The notes: a model not told the origin generated them from the letters alone. A stretch of 64,000 nt of DNA from Blautia coccoides (GCF_034355335.1 NZ_CP136422.1:325001-389000), one strand, 5' to 3'. Numbered from the stretch's first letter, positions 54,368 through 62,952 are shown. A program made the numbers and translations.

Positions 54368-55627
54368 ATGAGACGGATAAAAAGTGTGCAGGTGCGTCAT
54401 CAATATACACTGCTTCAGTGTTTTTACTGGGTTTCAAGCTGCGCGATCATGGGATTTGCAACTGTGTTTCTTCAGTACAAGGGATTGTCCAACACGCTTG
54501 TAGGCATGTCCGTAGGCGGAGCGGCATTTATCAGCATATGGATGCAGCCGTTCCTGGCCGGTCTGGTGGGAAAGGTCCGGGGACTGAGTTTGAAGAAGAT
54601 GATTCTTCTGATTATTCTGGCAGTTACGTCGGGATATCTGGTCCTTGGAACAGTCCCCCTTCCCAAAATGGCAATAGTGGGGCTGTATCTTGTGCTGAAT
54701 ACCCTGTATAACTCCATTACCCCTCTGATCACTGCCATGGGAATGGAGTATATGAACCAGGGCTATGAGGTGAATTTCTGTATTTCCAGAGGGCTTGGGT
54801 CAGTGAGCTATGCAGTCAGTGCTGTAGTCTTAGGGCAGCTTGTGGAACACTTTTTTCCGGGAATCCTTACCTTTGCCTTTGCGGGCATGGAGCTTCTGCT
54901 GTTTGCAGTAGTTGTATCCATGCAGGAACCGGAGTCATCTGCGGTGAAGGAAGAACAGGAGCCATCCAGCAGTGTTATTGAAATACTCAAGGGAAACAGG
55001 CCGCTGCTGTTGTTTGTGGCGGGATTTGGAATCTGCTATATGACCAGTTCCATCCTGGGTACCTATATGATCAATATTGTACGGGAACTGGGCGGTACAG
55101 ACGGGACCTTCGGGATAGCGGCATTTTTCTGCGCAGCCAGTGAGATGCCGGCAATGTTTTTGTGCAATTATTTGATACGTAAGGTATCCTGCAAGAAGCT
55201 GCTGAAGCTGAGCAGTGTATTCTTTGTCCTGCGTCCACTGGTGATTTTTCTGGCCCCGAATCTGGCGGTGGCTTTTCTGGGATTTGCACTCCAGTCCCTT
55301 TCTTTTGGAATCTTTACACCTGTGTCTGTGTTCTTTATCAATCAGGAACTGAAGGAGAAGGACAGAGTCGTGGGGCAGACAATATTCGGTATGGTGACAG
55401 TGGGTGTGGGAAGCTGTGTAGGTAATCTGGCAGGTGGTTTTCTCATGGACAGGATTGGATTGAAAACTACGCTGGGGCTTTGTGTGATATTTGCGGCAGT
55501 GGGATTTTTAATTACACAGAGAGTGAAGGTGGAGGATGCGGGGCCGAGGCGCAGGATACTCCAGATAGAAGACAATAGGGCGGAAAATAAGGAGCGTCAC
55601 AGAGAAAGGGGTAAAGATGAAGGATAA
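54368..55627 (+). CDS. Major facilitator superfamily transporter
   Basis: About 419 residues with 12 predicted helices; it resembles the MFS_1-like/LacY-type branch (LQCFYWVSSCAIMGFATVFLQYKGLSNTLVGMSV, FLAGLVGKVRGLSLKKM, GFALQSLSFGIFTPVSVFFINQELKEKDRVVGQTIFG). The substrate is not evident. The ATG at 54368 has GGAAGG about 11 bases upstream; an in-frame ATG at 54338 would add 10 polar residues and is possible. The end overlaps the next gene by 11 bases, so the two are coupled and the FmdE-like protein may act on the transported compound or on a metal cofactor. Confidence 0.82.
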   Translation: MRRIKSVQVRHQYTLLQCFYWVSSCAIMGFATVFLQYKGLSNTLVGMSVGGAAFISIWMQPFLAGLVGKVRGLSLKKMILLIILAVTSGYLVLGTVPLPKMAIVGLYLVLNTLYNSITPLITAMGMEYMNQGYEVNFCISRGLGSVSYAVSAVVLGQLVEHFFPGILTFAFAGMELLLFAVVVSMQEPESSAVKEEQEPSSSVIEILKGNRPLLLFVAGFGICYMTSSILGTYMINIVRELGGTDGTFGIAAFFCAASEMPAMFLCNYLIRKVSCKKLLKLSSVFFVLRPLVIFLAPNLAVAFLGFALQSLSFGIFTPVSVFFINQELKEKDRVVGQTIFGMVTVGVGSCVGNLAGGFLMDRIGLKTTLGLCVIFAAVGFLITQRVKVEDAGPRRRILQIEDNRAENKERHRERGKDEG

Positions 55628-56162
55628 AATTTGGAAAAAATGCGTGGAGTTTCATGGCCATGAATGCGGGGGTCTGACTATTGGTTACAAGGCGGCACTT
55701 TATGCTATTGAGCTTTTAGAGATCAAGACAGAGGACGGACTTTGTGTATCTGAGGATGAACAGATTGTGTGTATTTCGGAAAATGATGCCTGCGGTGTGG
55801 ACGCCATTCAGGTGATCCTGGGCTGTAGTGTGGGGAAAGGAAATTTACTTTTTCATATGTGTGGAAAGCAGGCATTTTCTTTTTACAGAAGGAGTACAGG
55901 GAAATCCGTGCGTCTTGTTTTGAAGCCTCGCCCTGAGGGGCTTGACAAAGGAGAATCCTTTCGGTATTATCAGGCGTGCAGTCCTGGGGAAATGTTTGAT
56001 GTTAAGGAGACAAGGATTACTCTGCCGGAAAAAGCCAGGATCTTTAAATCTATTGTCTGCTCCCGCTGCGGCGAGACAGCTGCGGAGAATATGATGCATC
56101 TGCAGGGAGAGGAGATTCTGTGCCGGGATTGTTACAGCGCTTATGACCGGTTTCATGTTTGA
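55617..56162 (+). CDS. FmdE-family protein with C-terminal zinc ribbon
   Basis: 181 residues. The N-terminal FmdE/FwdE-type domain (about 5-135) has CVEFHGHECGGLTIGYKAALYA, with the Cys and His residues that bind metal in the family, and ENDACGVDAIQVILGCSVGKGNL. The C-terminal part (about 145-180) is a zinc ribbon with CSRCGETAAENMM and CRDCY. FmdE was named as a subunit of formylmethanofuran dehydrogenase in methanogens; stand-alone bacterial members are often near molybdenum or tungsten genes, but the true function is open. GAAAGGGG precedes the ATG. Confidence 0.82.
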   Translation: MKDKIWKKCVEFHGHECGGLTIGYKAALYAIELLEIKTEDGLCVSEDEQIVCISENDACGVDAIQVILGCSVGKGNLLFHMCGKQAFSFYRRSTGKSVRLVLKPRPEGLDKGESFRYYQACSPGEMFDVKETRITLPEKARIFKSIVCSRCGETAAENMMHLQGEEILCRDCYSAYDRFHV

Positions 56163-56187
56163 CAAAACTGCGTGTGGCGGTTATAAT
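56159..56187 (+). promoter_or_regulatory. Promoter of the MutS2-like gene leader
   Basis: Perfect TTGACA and TATAAT with a 17-base spacer; the -35 overlaps the stop codon of the FmdE-like gene. Transcription would start near 56194, 335 bases before the coding region. Confidence 0.85.
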
Positions 56188-56227
56188 GCAAGAAGAGTAA
56201 ATAACAGATAAGAAATGAGGTGTCTTT

Positions 56228-56263
56228 GTGCTGAGGGTTTCCGTAGTGGAGATTACAGAATAA
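56228..56263 (+). CDS. Possible leader peptide (11 residues)
   Basis: GTG start with GAGGTG 5 bases upstream, reading MLRVSVVEITE and stop. A longer overlapping alternative starts at the ATG at 56215 (18 residues, MRCLCAEGFRSGDYRIIE) but has a poor ribosome binding site. Either could couple translation to folding of the downstream hairpins. Confidence 0.35.
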   Translation: MLRVSVVEITE

Positions 56264-56464
56264 TCGAATAATCTGTAGGGATAGTATATCGTTTTTTCAG
56301 ATACCCTATCCTTGTATCAGTGTACCCTGATGGCTGATACATTCGCTTACGAACCCTTATCATACACTTCAAATATATTGGGATGAATGGAAGAATACGG
56401 TTATCCGCTGCCTTTGGCAGGGGGATTGTTTCTGTATCTCCGTTTCTTTTCTTCTCATGGAAGG

Positions 56465-56515
56465 CCACAGAAGTCGTATACCCGTTCGGGCGTATGTATC
56501 TGTGGTTATTTTTTT
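56465..56515 (+). terminator. Terminator-like hairpin just before the MutS2-like gene
   Basis: CCACAGA pairs with TCTGTGG around inner pairs GTATAC/CGTATG and CCCG TTC GGGC, followed by TTATTTTTTT. A terminator inside the leader means that expression of the gene needs read-through or antitermination. Confidence 0.75.
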
Positions 56516-56528
56516 AGAGAGGAAAGTC

Positions 56529-58448
56529 ATGAGTAATAAATCATTAGAAACAATAGGATATTATAATATATTAGAAAAATTAAGAGAATGTACATCTACG
56601 GAAAAGGCGGGAGAAAGGATTTTGGAAATGCAGCCTATCCTGTCAGAGACGGATCTGAGAAAGCAGCTTCGTGATACCACGCAGGCCAGAGCCATGCTGG
56701 AACTGTCAGGGACTCCGCCTATTCCGGCTATGGAGCATGTGGAGGAGTACCTGCAGAAGGCAGTAAAAGGAAATATGCTCATGCCTGAGCAGCTCGAGGA
56801 GATAGGCATGTTCCTGAGTGCTGTGCGGCGGCTGAAATCTTATCTGCAGAGAGGGGAGGAAGGACGGATCAGCCTTGCATTCTATAATCGGAATCTTATT
56901 TTCCCGGAGGAACTGCAAGAGGAGATAGAGCGCTGCATCAGGAGCGGAAGGGTAGATGACCATGCCTCTGCTTATTTAAAAGACATCAGAAAACAGATAC
57001 AATTTCTGGAGGAGAAAGTAAGTGAGAGGGCAGAGCGTGCATTAAAGACCAACAGACAGTATTTAAATGACTCTTTTGTAGTGAAAAGAAACGGAAGATT
57101 CTGTATTCCGGTGAAAAAAGAATGCAGGTCCCTGGTTCCGGGCACTGTGGTGGAACAGTCTTCCACAGGCGCTACCTTGTTCATTGAGCCGGAGACAGTC
57201 GCCAATCTCAGGGAGGATCTGGAAATATACAGGATCGAGGAGGACGCTGAGGAGCGTAAAATACTATATACCATCACCAATATGACTGCTGAGAGGGAAG
57301 CAGAGCTGATGGAAGATATCCGGGTCATTGAAAAACTGGATTTTATATTTGCAAAAGGAAAGCTGAGTCTGGAAATGGATGGGACGGAACCGAAGATCAA
57401 TCTGGAACAGTACATGGAGCTGAAAGGCGCCAGACATCCTATGCTGGATAAGGCAAGCTGCGTCCCTCTGGATTTTCAGATCGGTAAAGGAATCAGGGGA
57501 GTTATCATTACGGGTCCAAATACCGGAGGTAAGACGGTTGCTATTAAGACCGTGGCTCTGATGAGCGCAATGGCTTGTTCAGGTCTGCATGTGCCGTGTA
57601 ATGAGGCGGATATTTGTATGCAGAACCAGATTTTATGTGATATCGGGGACGGACAGAATATTTCAGACAATCTGTCCACCTTCTCAGCTCATATAAAGAA
57701 TGTGCTGAATATTTTGAAGCGGGTGAGGCCTGAGAGTCTTGTGATCATGGATGAACTCGGGTCGGGCACAGACCCCCAGGAGGGAATGGGGATTGCCATA
57801 TCTATATTGGAGGAGCTGAGAAAAAGCGGTGCCCTGTTCCTGGTTACCACCCATTATCCGGAAGTAAAAGAGTATGCTGACGGATATGAGGAGGTGCAGA
57901 ATGCAAGGATGGAGTTTGACAGGGACAGTTTAAGGCCGCTGTACAGGCTGCGGGTAGGAGAGGCCGGAGAGAGCTGCGCGCTTTATATAGCAAAGCGTCT
58001 GGGATTTCCGGATGGAATGCTGGCAGCAGCAGCCCGGGAAGCTTACGGGGATAAGAGCAGCGCATTTATTCAGTCTATGGAGATTCAGGAGCATGGCCGA
58101 AGGCTGGAGAAAATCCATGTCCCCCGCATAAAAAGGGCGGTGGAGATAAAAGACAGCATGGAAACAGTCAGGAAGTTTAGCAGAGGAGACAGTGTGAGTA
58201 TACTTCCGGATGGGAAGATTGGAATTGTAGTAAAACCAGCGGATAAAAATGGAAGTGTGCTGGTACAGTTCAGAAATGAAAAGCAGTTGATCAGTCACAA
58301 ACGCCTGAGACTGAAGGTGGCGGCAGCGGAACTTTATCCAGAGGACTATGATTTTTCTATTATATTTGATACAGTGGAGATCAGAAAAGCCAGGCACCAG
58401 ATGGCAAAACACCACATGGAAGGTCTGGAGATAGAAGTGGAGGAATGA
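56529..58448 (+). CDS. MutS2-like ATPase lacking the Smr domain
   Basis: About 639 residues from ATG 56529, preceded by GAGAGG; the frame upstream runs through the terminator hairpin and is rejected. The helical lever/clamp region (about 1-300) has SVKGNMLMPEQLEEIGMFLSAVRRLKSYL and GRFCIPVKKECRSLVPGTVVEQSSTGATLFIEPE, the MutS2-type core. The ATPase (about 310-520) has GPNTGGKTVAIKTV (Walker A), LVIMDELGSGTDPQEG (Walker B) and TTHYPEVKEYA. MutS2 of Bacillus is about 780 residues with a KOW-like part and a C-terminal Smr endonuclease; here a short KOW-like part remains (FSRGDSVSILPDGKIGIVV) but the Smr domain is absent. MutS2 acts on collided ribosomes and on recombination intermediates. Confidence 0.85.
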   Translation: MSNKSLETIGYYNILEKLRECTSTEKAGERILEMQPILSETDLRKQLRDTTQARAMLELSGTPPIPAMEHVEEYLQKAVKGNMLMPEQLEEIGMFLSAVRRLKSYLQRGEEGRISLAFYNRNLIFPEELQEEIERCIRSGRVDDHASAYLKDIRKQIQFLEEKVSERAERALKTNRQYLNDSFVVKRNGRFCIPVKKECRSLVPGTVVEQSSTGATLFIEPETVANLREDLEIYRIEEDAEERKILYTITNMTAEREAELMEDIRVIEKLDFIFAKGKLSLEMDGTEPKINLEQYMELKGARHPMLDKASCVPLDFQIGKGIRGVIITGPNTGGKTVAIKTVALMSAMACSGLHVPCNEADICMQNQILCDIGDGQNISDNLSTFSAHIKNVLNILKRVRPESLVIMDELGSGTDPQEGMGIAISILEELRKSGALFLVTTHYPEVKEYADGYEEVQNARMEFDRDSLRPLYRLRVGEAGESCALYIAKRLGFPDGMLAAAAREAYGDKSSAFIQSMEIQEHGRRLEKIHVPRIKRAVEIKDSMETVRKFSRGDSVSILPDGKIGIVVKPADKNGSVLVQFRNEKQLISHKRLRLKVAAAELYPEDYDFSIIFDTVEIRKARHQMAKHHMEGLEIEVEE

Positions 58449-58450
58449 AA

Positions 58451-58963
58451 ATGGAAATAAGAAGAGAAAGAGCGTGTGACCACCAGGAAGTATATAAACT
58501 GATCCAGGCTTCCTTTTCAGGTGCTGAGCATGCGGACGGCAACGAACAGGATTTGGTACAGGCACTGCGTAAAAGCAGTGCGTTCGTACCGGAGCTTTCC
58601 TTGGTGGCAGTGGACGATAACAGGATCATAGGGCATATTTTATTTACTGAGGTCAGAATAAACAGTACCGTACAGCTTGCCCTTGCACCTCTGTCAGTCC
58701 TTCCGGGATACCAGAGACGAGGTGTGGGACAGGCTCTAATGAGAGAAGGACATAAGCTGGCAGCGCAGATGGGATATGAGTTTTCTGTTGTTCTGGGAAG
58801 CAGCGGATATTATCCAAAGGCCGGGTATGTTCCGGCAGATGTTTACGGAATAGAACCGCCGTTTGATGTGCCCAGGGAGAATTTTATGGCGCTCAGTTTA
58901 CAGGGAGAAGCAGAGCCGCTTCATGGAATGGTAATGTATGCGCCGGAGTTCTTTTCTGTTTAA
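58451..58963 (+). CDS. GNAT-family N-acetyltransferase
   Basis: About 170 residues. GNAT acetyl-CoA-binding motif: LSVLPGYQRRGVGQALMREGHKLA, with the R/Q-x-x-G-x-G/A core, preceded by ELSLVAVDDNRIIGHILFTEVRI. The later GSSGYYPKAGYVPADVYGI and the C-terminal MALSLQ resemble the YhbS-type N-acetyltransferases. The substrate is unknown. The ATG at 58451 has GGAGG 7 bases upstream; the ATG at 58445, which overlaps the previous stop, is too near. It is probably co-transcribed with the MutS2-like gene. Confidence 0.85.
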   Translation: MEIRRERACDHQEVYKLIQASFSGAEHADGNEQDLVQALRKSSAFVPELSLVAVDDNRIIGHILFTEVRINSTVQLALAPLSVLPGYQRRGVGQALMREGHKLAAQMGYEFSVVLGSSGYYPKAGYVPADVYGIEPPFDVPRENFMALSLQGEAEPLHGMVMYAPEFFSV

Positions 58964-58982
58964 AGGGTATGAGATGTCTTTG

Positions 58983-59198
58983 CGCAGATATGAGGCAAAA
59001 TACACGGGCATTCAGTCAGGTATGGAGCAAAACGCGTTACTATTCAGCCTTCCGGCTTCATAGCAACAAAAGCATGCACACAGACTGCAAAAACCGCAGT
59101 CTGGCGCGTGGCTGCCTCGGGATTGCCTTGCAAATGCAAGGCAACACCTCGCGGGATAGTGGAAGGCTGAACTGTTACCAAAACACTCCATATCTGCG
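58983..59198. repeat. Nested palindromic element (MITE-like or structured RNA)
   Basis: About 216 bases of ordered inverted repeats. Outermost CGCAGATATG (58983-58992) pairs with CATATCTGCG (59189-59198). Next TTCAGCCTTCC (59043-59053) pairs with GGAAGGCTGAA (59161-59171). Inside there are two perfect hairpins, CAGACTGC/GCAGTCTG (59081-59103) and TTGCCTTGC/GCAAGGCAA (59123-59144). It contains no convincing gene. It looks like a small dispersed palindromic element or a multi-branched RNA; copies elsewhere cannot be tested here. Confidence 0.65.
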
Positions 59199-59571
59199 TT
59201 CTGCCTGTTGAAATGAAAACCTCTCTGTGTTATACTGTTAATCTATCCAGCCGGGAACTATTAAAGCGTTTTTGGCAGTGTGACCGCCGCCCGGATGGAG
59301 AATAGGTTTATTTTTAGTTTATAATATCATGATTTCTGCTTTTCGGCCGAAAGGCTGTCAACTGGGGAATTCCCCCGATTTTACCAAATCAAAACCAATT
59401 AAATAAGTGGTCATATTTCAAGGGAAAGTCTTGAATAATCTATAGTTCTTTTCTATACTTAGATATAGAAAGGGCCGTTACGGTTCAGTTCCTTTACAAA
59501 AACGTGAAGGCCTGCTGAATGGTTTCAAAAAGTCTTCCTTTTGTCATATGATCTGCAAAAGGAGGGCGTTT
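59199..59571. other. Intergenic region upstream of the Rpn-type gene
   Basis: About 370 bases. It includes the promoter 59431-59459 and the short pairing CGGCCGAAAGGCTG near 59342-59355. No gene is seen. Confidence 0.45.
59431..59459 (+). promoter_or_regulatory. Promoter of the Rpn-type gene
   Basis: TTGAAT, 17 bases, then TATACT. The leader to the ATG is about 105 bases. Confidence 0.65.
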
Positions 59572-60465
59572 ATGGCAGCAAAAGAGAACCTGAAGTACAA
59601 AAACAGTGTGTTTGTAGATCTGTTTTTTGAGGATGAGTCCGCAGAGAAAAATGAGATATCATTTTACAACGCACTGCATGAGGAGCCGCTTCCGGCGGGA
59701 ACAAAGGTCCGGAAGATCAGAGTGGATGATGTACTCTACATGAATTTCTGCAATGATATATCTTTTGGCATCGAAGATAAGGTCATGGTGTTCGGAGAAC
59801 ATCAGTCGACAATCAATGAAAATATGCCGCTGAGGGATCTTCTGTATATCGGCCGTGCATTGGAGCAGATCGTCCCGGTGCGTGACCGGTACAGGAAAAA
59901 AGCAGTAAGGCTTCCAACTCCGGAGTTTTATACTTTTTATAATGGGAAGGAGCCATGGTCCAGGGAGAAGACCCTGTACCTGTCGGATACATATGCCAGG
60001 AAGGAGGAAGCTCCCATGCTGGAACTGTGTGTGAAGGTCATCAATATCAATCCGGAGGAAGGGCATGAGATCCTTGACAGGTGCGGAATACTGAGAGAGT
60101 ACAGTGAGTTTGTGGAGATCCTCAGGAAACATCAGCAGACGGACAGCTCGGATGCATATAAAAATGCCATAGAAGAATGTATGAAAGCAGGAATACTGGC
60201 CGATTATCTGAAGAAGAAAGGCAGTGAGGTGGTAAATATGCTGATAGCGGAATATGATTATGATCTGGATGTGGAAGTACAGCGTGAGGAAGCTTATGCG
60301 GCGGGAAAGGAAGAAGGAAGACAGGAAGGAAGAGAGGAGGGGCAGAAGGAGAAACTGCAGGAACAGGTAAAACGGAAACTGGAAAAGGGAAAATCCGTAG
60401 ATACGATCGCGGAAGAATTGGAGGAAAGCCGGGAGGAGATTTCCAGGATCATAAAAAGGTTATAG
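59572..60465 (+). CDS. Rpn/YhgA-type PD-(D/E)XK nuclease-like protein
   Basis: About 297 residues from ATG 59572, which has AAAGGAGG 8 bases upstream. The N-terminal domain (about 1-160) matches the Rpn family of recombination-promoting nucleases or 'putative transposases': YKNSVFVDLFFEDESAEKN, then DDVLYMNFCNDISFGIEDKVMVFGEHQSTINENMPLRDLLYIGR, where Asp and E-x-Q form the likely metal site. The C-terminal part is helical and ends in a charged coiled stretch (EEGRQEGREEGQKEKLQEQVKRKLEKG) followed by SVDTIAEELEESREEISRIIKRL, a usual Rpn tail. These genes are not part of insertion sequences with known ends. It is followed by a two-component system after 55 bases. Confidence 0.82.
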   Translation: MAAKENLKYKNSVFVDLFFEDESAEKNEISFYNALHEEPLPAGTKVRKIRVDDVLYMNFCNDISFGIEDKVMVFGEHQSTINENMPLRDLLYIGRALEQIVPVRDRYRKKAVRLPTPEFYTFYNGKEPWSREKTLYLSDTYARKEEAPMLELCVKVININPEEGHEILDRCGILREYSEFVEILRKHQQTDSSDAYKNAIEECMKAGILADYLKKKGSEVVNMLIAEYDYDLDVEVQREEAYAAGKEEGRQEGREEGQKEKLQEQVKRKLEKGKSVDTIAEELEESREEISRIIKRL

Positions 60466-60520
60466 CCCGATGAAGCTGCTGAAACAGCAGGTATTTCAGA
60501 CAAGAGAGGAGTAAGGCAGC

Positions 60521-61201
60521 TTGAAATATATTCTGATATTAGAAGATGATGGGGATTTGGCAGCAGGTATGGAGATGGCCCTCATGGGCGATGATTTTGT
60601 CTTCACGGTCTGCGGAAGTATAAAAGAGGCGGAAGAAAGGCTGCGCCAACAGGCTTTTGACCTGCTCATATTAGATGTGAACCTGCCGGATGGCAGCGGT
60701 TTTGAGTTGTGCCGGAAAATAAGGAAGAACAGCAAAGTATCTATCATCCTGCTTACGGCTAGGGATATGGAGCTGGATATTGTACGGGGATTGGAATGCG
60801 GTGCAGATGATTATATCACAAAACCATTTTCTGCTATGGTTCTGCGGGCAAGGATACGTGCCCTGCTTCGCAGAACAGCTCCGGAACAGGAGGCTGACTA
60901 TGCTCAGGGACCATTTCGTTTTCGGTTTGCAGCCATGGAATTTTTGAAAGACGGGGTATCCATAGATTTAAGCAGAACAGAGCAGCGTATTTTGTATCTC
61001 TTGGTTTTTAATCCGGGACAGATACTGACCCGGGAACGTCTGATGGAATGGGTATGGCCGGACGGAACAGAGTATGTGGAAGACAATGCCCTTTCTGTGG
61101 GAATCCGCCGCCTCAGGGATAAGCTGGAGGACAGCCCTTCCAAGCCAAAGCATATAAGGACGGTTTATGGAAAAGGGTACCAGTGGGAGAATGACTTATG
61201 A
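60521..61201 (+). CDS. OmpR-family response regulator of the ABC exporter system
   Basis: 226 residues from a TTG start (60521) preceded by AGAGGAG. The receiver domain (about 1-115) has ILEDDGDLAAGM, the phospho-acceptor Asp in LLILDVNLPDGSGFELC and Lys in DYITKPFSAMVL. The winged-helix DNA-binding domain (about 125-225) has LSRTEQRILYLLVFNPGQILTRERLMEWVW and VGIRRLRDKLEDSPSKPKHIRTVYGKGYQW. Its stop overlaps the kinase start as ATGA. With the kinase and the ABC genes it forms a Bce/Van-type module that responds to peptide antibiotics or envelope stress. Confidence 0.92.
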   Translation: MKYILILEDDGDLAAGMEMALMGDDFVFTVCGSIKEAEERLRQQAFDLLILDVNLPDGSGFELCRKIRKNSKVSIILLTARDMELDIVRGLECGADDYITKPFSAMVLRARIRALLRRTAPEQEADYAQGPFRFRFAAMEFLKDGVSIDLSRTEQRILYLLVFNPGQILTRERLMEWVWPDGTEYVEDNALSVGIRRLRDKLEDSPSKPKHIRTVYGKGYQWENDL

Positions 61202-62112
61202 GCGGATTACTAGTATTTGCCATTGTTCTGGCATGCGCTGCACTTGCGGGGGCTGCCGGCTTTGCCTTTTGGTATCAAAGACGTATCAGAAGACAGATGG
61301 ACACTGTTTTAGAGAGGCTTGACCGGGCAATCGGAGGTACCATACAGGAGAACACTTATGATGAGTCCATAGAGTCCGCCGTCACACAGAGGCTCAATCA
61401 ACTGGTAGAGATGTCCAGGCTGAACTGCGACCGGGCGGATAAGGAAAGAAATCTGGTGAAAGCGCTGATTTCGGATATTTCCCATCAGGTGCGTACTCCT
61501 TTGACTAATATTATGCTCTACGCAGGACTTCTGGAGGAACAGGAGCTTTCTGAAAATGCAGGAGAAATGGCATCCCGGATTCACAGGCAGGCGGATAAAC
61601 TGGATTTTTTTATGAAAGAATTGGTGCGCTCCTCTTATCTGGAGACGGATATGATCACGGTACATGTGGAGAAATCTTCTGTTGACGAGTTGATAGCCAG
61701 AGCGTGCCAGGCTGTAGAGATGCAGGCATTGAAAAAGGAGATCGTCATAGAAGCGGCACCTTCTTCAGAGCAGGCGTTTTTTGATATGAAATGGACAGTG
61801 GAAGCACTGGTAAACCTTCTGGACAATGCAGTGAAATATTCGCCGGTGGGGTCTGTTGTGCGTATTTGTGCAATCCCCTATGAATCTTTTCTTTGTATCC
61901 GTGTGAAGGATGAGGGAATAGGCATCAGAGAGGAAGAACAGGGGATGATCTTCCGGAGATTTTACCGCTCTCCCAGTGTTTCCGGAGAAAAAGGGTTAGG
62001 AATCGGTCTGTACCTTGTGCGGGAAATTATAAAAAAACAGGCCGGCTATGTCAAAGTAAAAGCAGAGCCGGGTGTGGGGGCAGAGCTTTTTGTTTACTTG
62101 AGAAGGGATTAA
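61198..62112 (+). CDS. Sensor histidine kinase of the ABC exporter system
   Basis: 304 residues. A single N-terminal membrane helix (about 3-26) has almost no extracellular loop, so it is an intramembrane-sensing kinase that may take its signal from the exporter. The dimerisation box is LVKALISDISHQVRTPLTNIMLYAG (His near residue 96). The ATPase domain shows LVNLLDNAVKYSPVG (N box), VKDEGIGIREEEQ (G1) and GLGIGLYLVREII (G2). It phosphorylates the regulator encoded just upstream. Confidence 0.92.
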   Translation: MSGLLVFAIVLACAALAGAAGFAFWYQRRIRRQMDTVLERLDRAIGGTIQENTYDESIESAVTQRLNQLVEMSRLNCDRADKERNLVKALISDISHQVRTPLTNIMLYAGLLEEQELSENAGEMASRIHRQADKLDFFMKELVRSSYLETDMITVHVEKSSVDELIARACQAVEMQALKKEIVIEAAPSSEQAFFDMKWTVEALVNLLDNAVKYSPVGSVVRICAIPYESFLCIRVKDEGIGIREEEQGMIFRRFYRSPSVSGEKGLGIGLYLVREIIKKQAGYVKVKAEPGVGAELFVYLRRD

Positions 62113-62274
62113 GAATCTGTCAAAAATGTCATATTTGAGAAAGAGTGTGGAAAGGTTTCTCTGTTATATTATAAAGGAATCAAGAGAGCGGCTGTCCAAG
62201 AATGCCTTGGATCTAAGGGAAATATCCGGGGATACAGCAGCAGGCTGAACAGCCGCAAAAGGAGGACTTTTCAT

Positions 62275-62952
62275 ATGGAAATACTGGTTACAGAGGAACT
62301 GAGAAAATATTACCGGCTGGGAGATGCCACAGTCAGGGCGCTGGACGGAATCAACCTAATGGTGGAACAGGGTGAATTTATAGCCATTGTGGGCAGGTCA
62401 GGGAGCGGAAAATCCACGCTGCTCCATATGCTTGGCGGCCTGGATGTGCCTACATCGGGAAAAGTGATCGTGGACGGCAGGGATATATCGGGTATGACTA
62501 AGGATGAACTGACCATATTCAGACGCAGGAAAATAGGGTTTGTATTCCAGAATTATAATTTGCTCCCCCTGATGAATGTATATGAGAATATTATACTCCC
62601 CATTCAGCTCGATGGTTTAAAACCGGACAGGAAGTTTGTGGAACATATTATGGAGATGCTGGGCTTGACAGAGAAGAAGTTCGCCATGCCCAATCAGCTC
62701 TCCGGGGGACAGCAGCAGAGAGTGGCACTTGCCAGAGCATTGGCGGCAAAGCCTGCCATTATTTTGGCAGATGAACCCACCGGGAATCTGGACAGCAGTA
62801 CCAGCCAGGATGTACTGGGACTGATCAAGGTGTCCAGTGAACAGTTAGGGCAGACTGTGGCCATGATCACCCATAATGAGGAGATCGCTCAGATGGCAGG
62901 CCGTATCATACGCCTTGAAGATGGTAGAATCTGCGGAGGTGATGCTGTATGA
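62275..62952 (+). CDS. ABC transporter ATP-binding protein (BceA/MacB type)
   Basis: 225 residues. Walker A is GRSGSGKST (about 40-48), the Q-loop VFQNYNLLPLMNVYENI, the signature LSGGQQQRVALARAL, Walker B AIILADEPTGNLDS and the H-loop ITHNEEIA. The LPLMNVYENI text is typical of the MacB/LolD/BceA group, which pairs with an FtsX-like permease and works by a pull mechanism in the membrane. The gene overlaps the permease gene by ATGA. It has its own leader (62113-62274), which may contain the target of the response regulator. AAAGGAGG precedes the ATG. Confidence 0.93.
   Translation: MEILVTEELRKYYRLGDATVRALDGINLMVEQGEFIAIVGRSGSGKSTLLHMLGGLDVPTSGKVIVDGRDISGMTKDELTIFRRRKIGFVFQNYNLLPLMNVYENIILPIQLDGLKPDRKFVEHIMEMLGLTEKKFAMPNQLSGGQQQRVALARALAAKPAIILADEPTGNLDSSTSQDVLGLIKVSSEQLGQTVAMITHNEEIAQMAGRIIRLEDGRICGGDAV

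Larger units (their letters stand above)
56194..56528 (+). promoter_or_regulatory. Long structured leader with attenuator upstream of the MutS2-like gene
   Basis: From a consensus promoter to the start codon there are about 335 bases holding two possible leader peptides (56215-56271 and 56228-56263) and hairpins GGATAGTATATC/GATACCCTATCC and GTATCAG/CTGATAC. A terminator-like hairpin (56465-56515) ends 13 bases before the ATG. CAGATAC (56299-56305) can pair with GTATCTG (56496-56502) in the terminator, a possible antiterminator. The layout is that of a riboswitch or of a ribosome-controlled attenuator. No T-box motif (GGTGG-ACCGCG) is seen. Confidence 0.6.

Noticed and set aside
56194..56528. 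T-box leader for the MutS2-like gene
   Set aside because: No T-box sequence or specifier-loop layout is visible, and the gene is not amino-acid related.
59081..59144. Two neighbouring hairpins as a short CRISPR array
   Set aside because: The hairpins differ in sequence and there are no repeated units with spacers.
58969..59211. 80-codon frame within the palindromic element
   Set aside because: The frame runs through stacked inverted repeats, has no ribosome binding site and no protein-like pattern.
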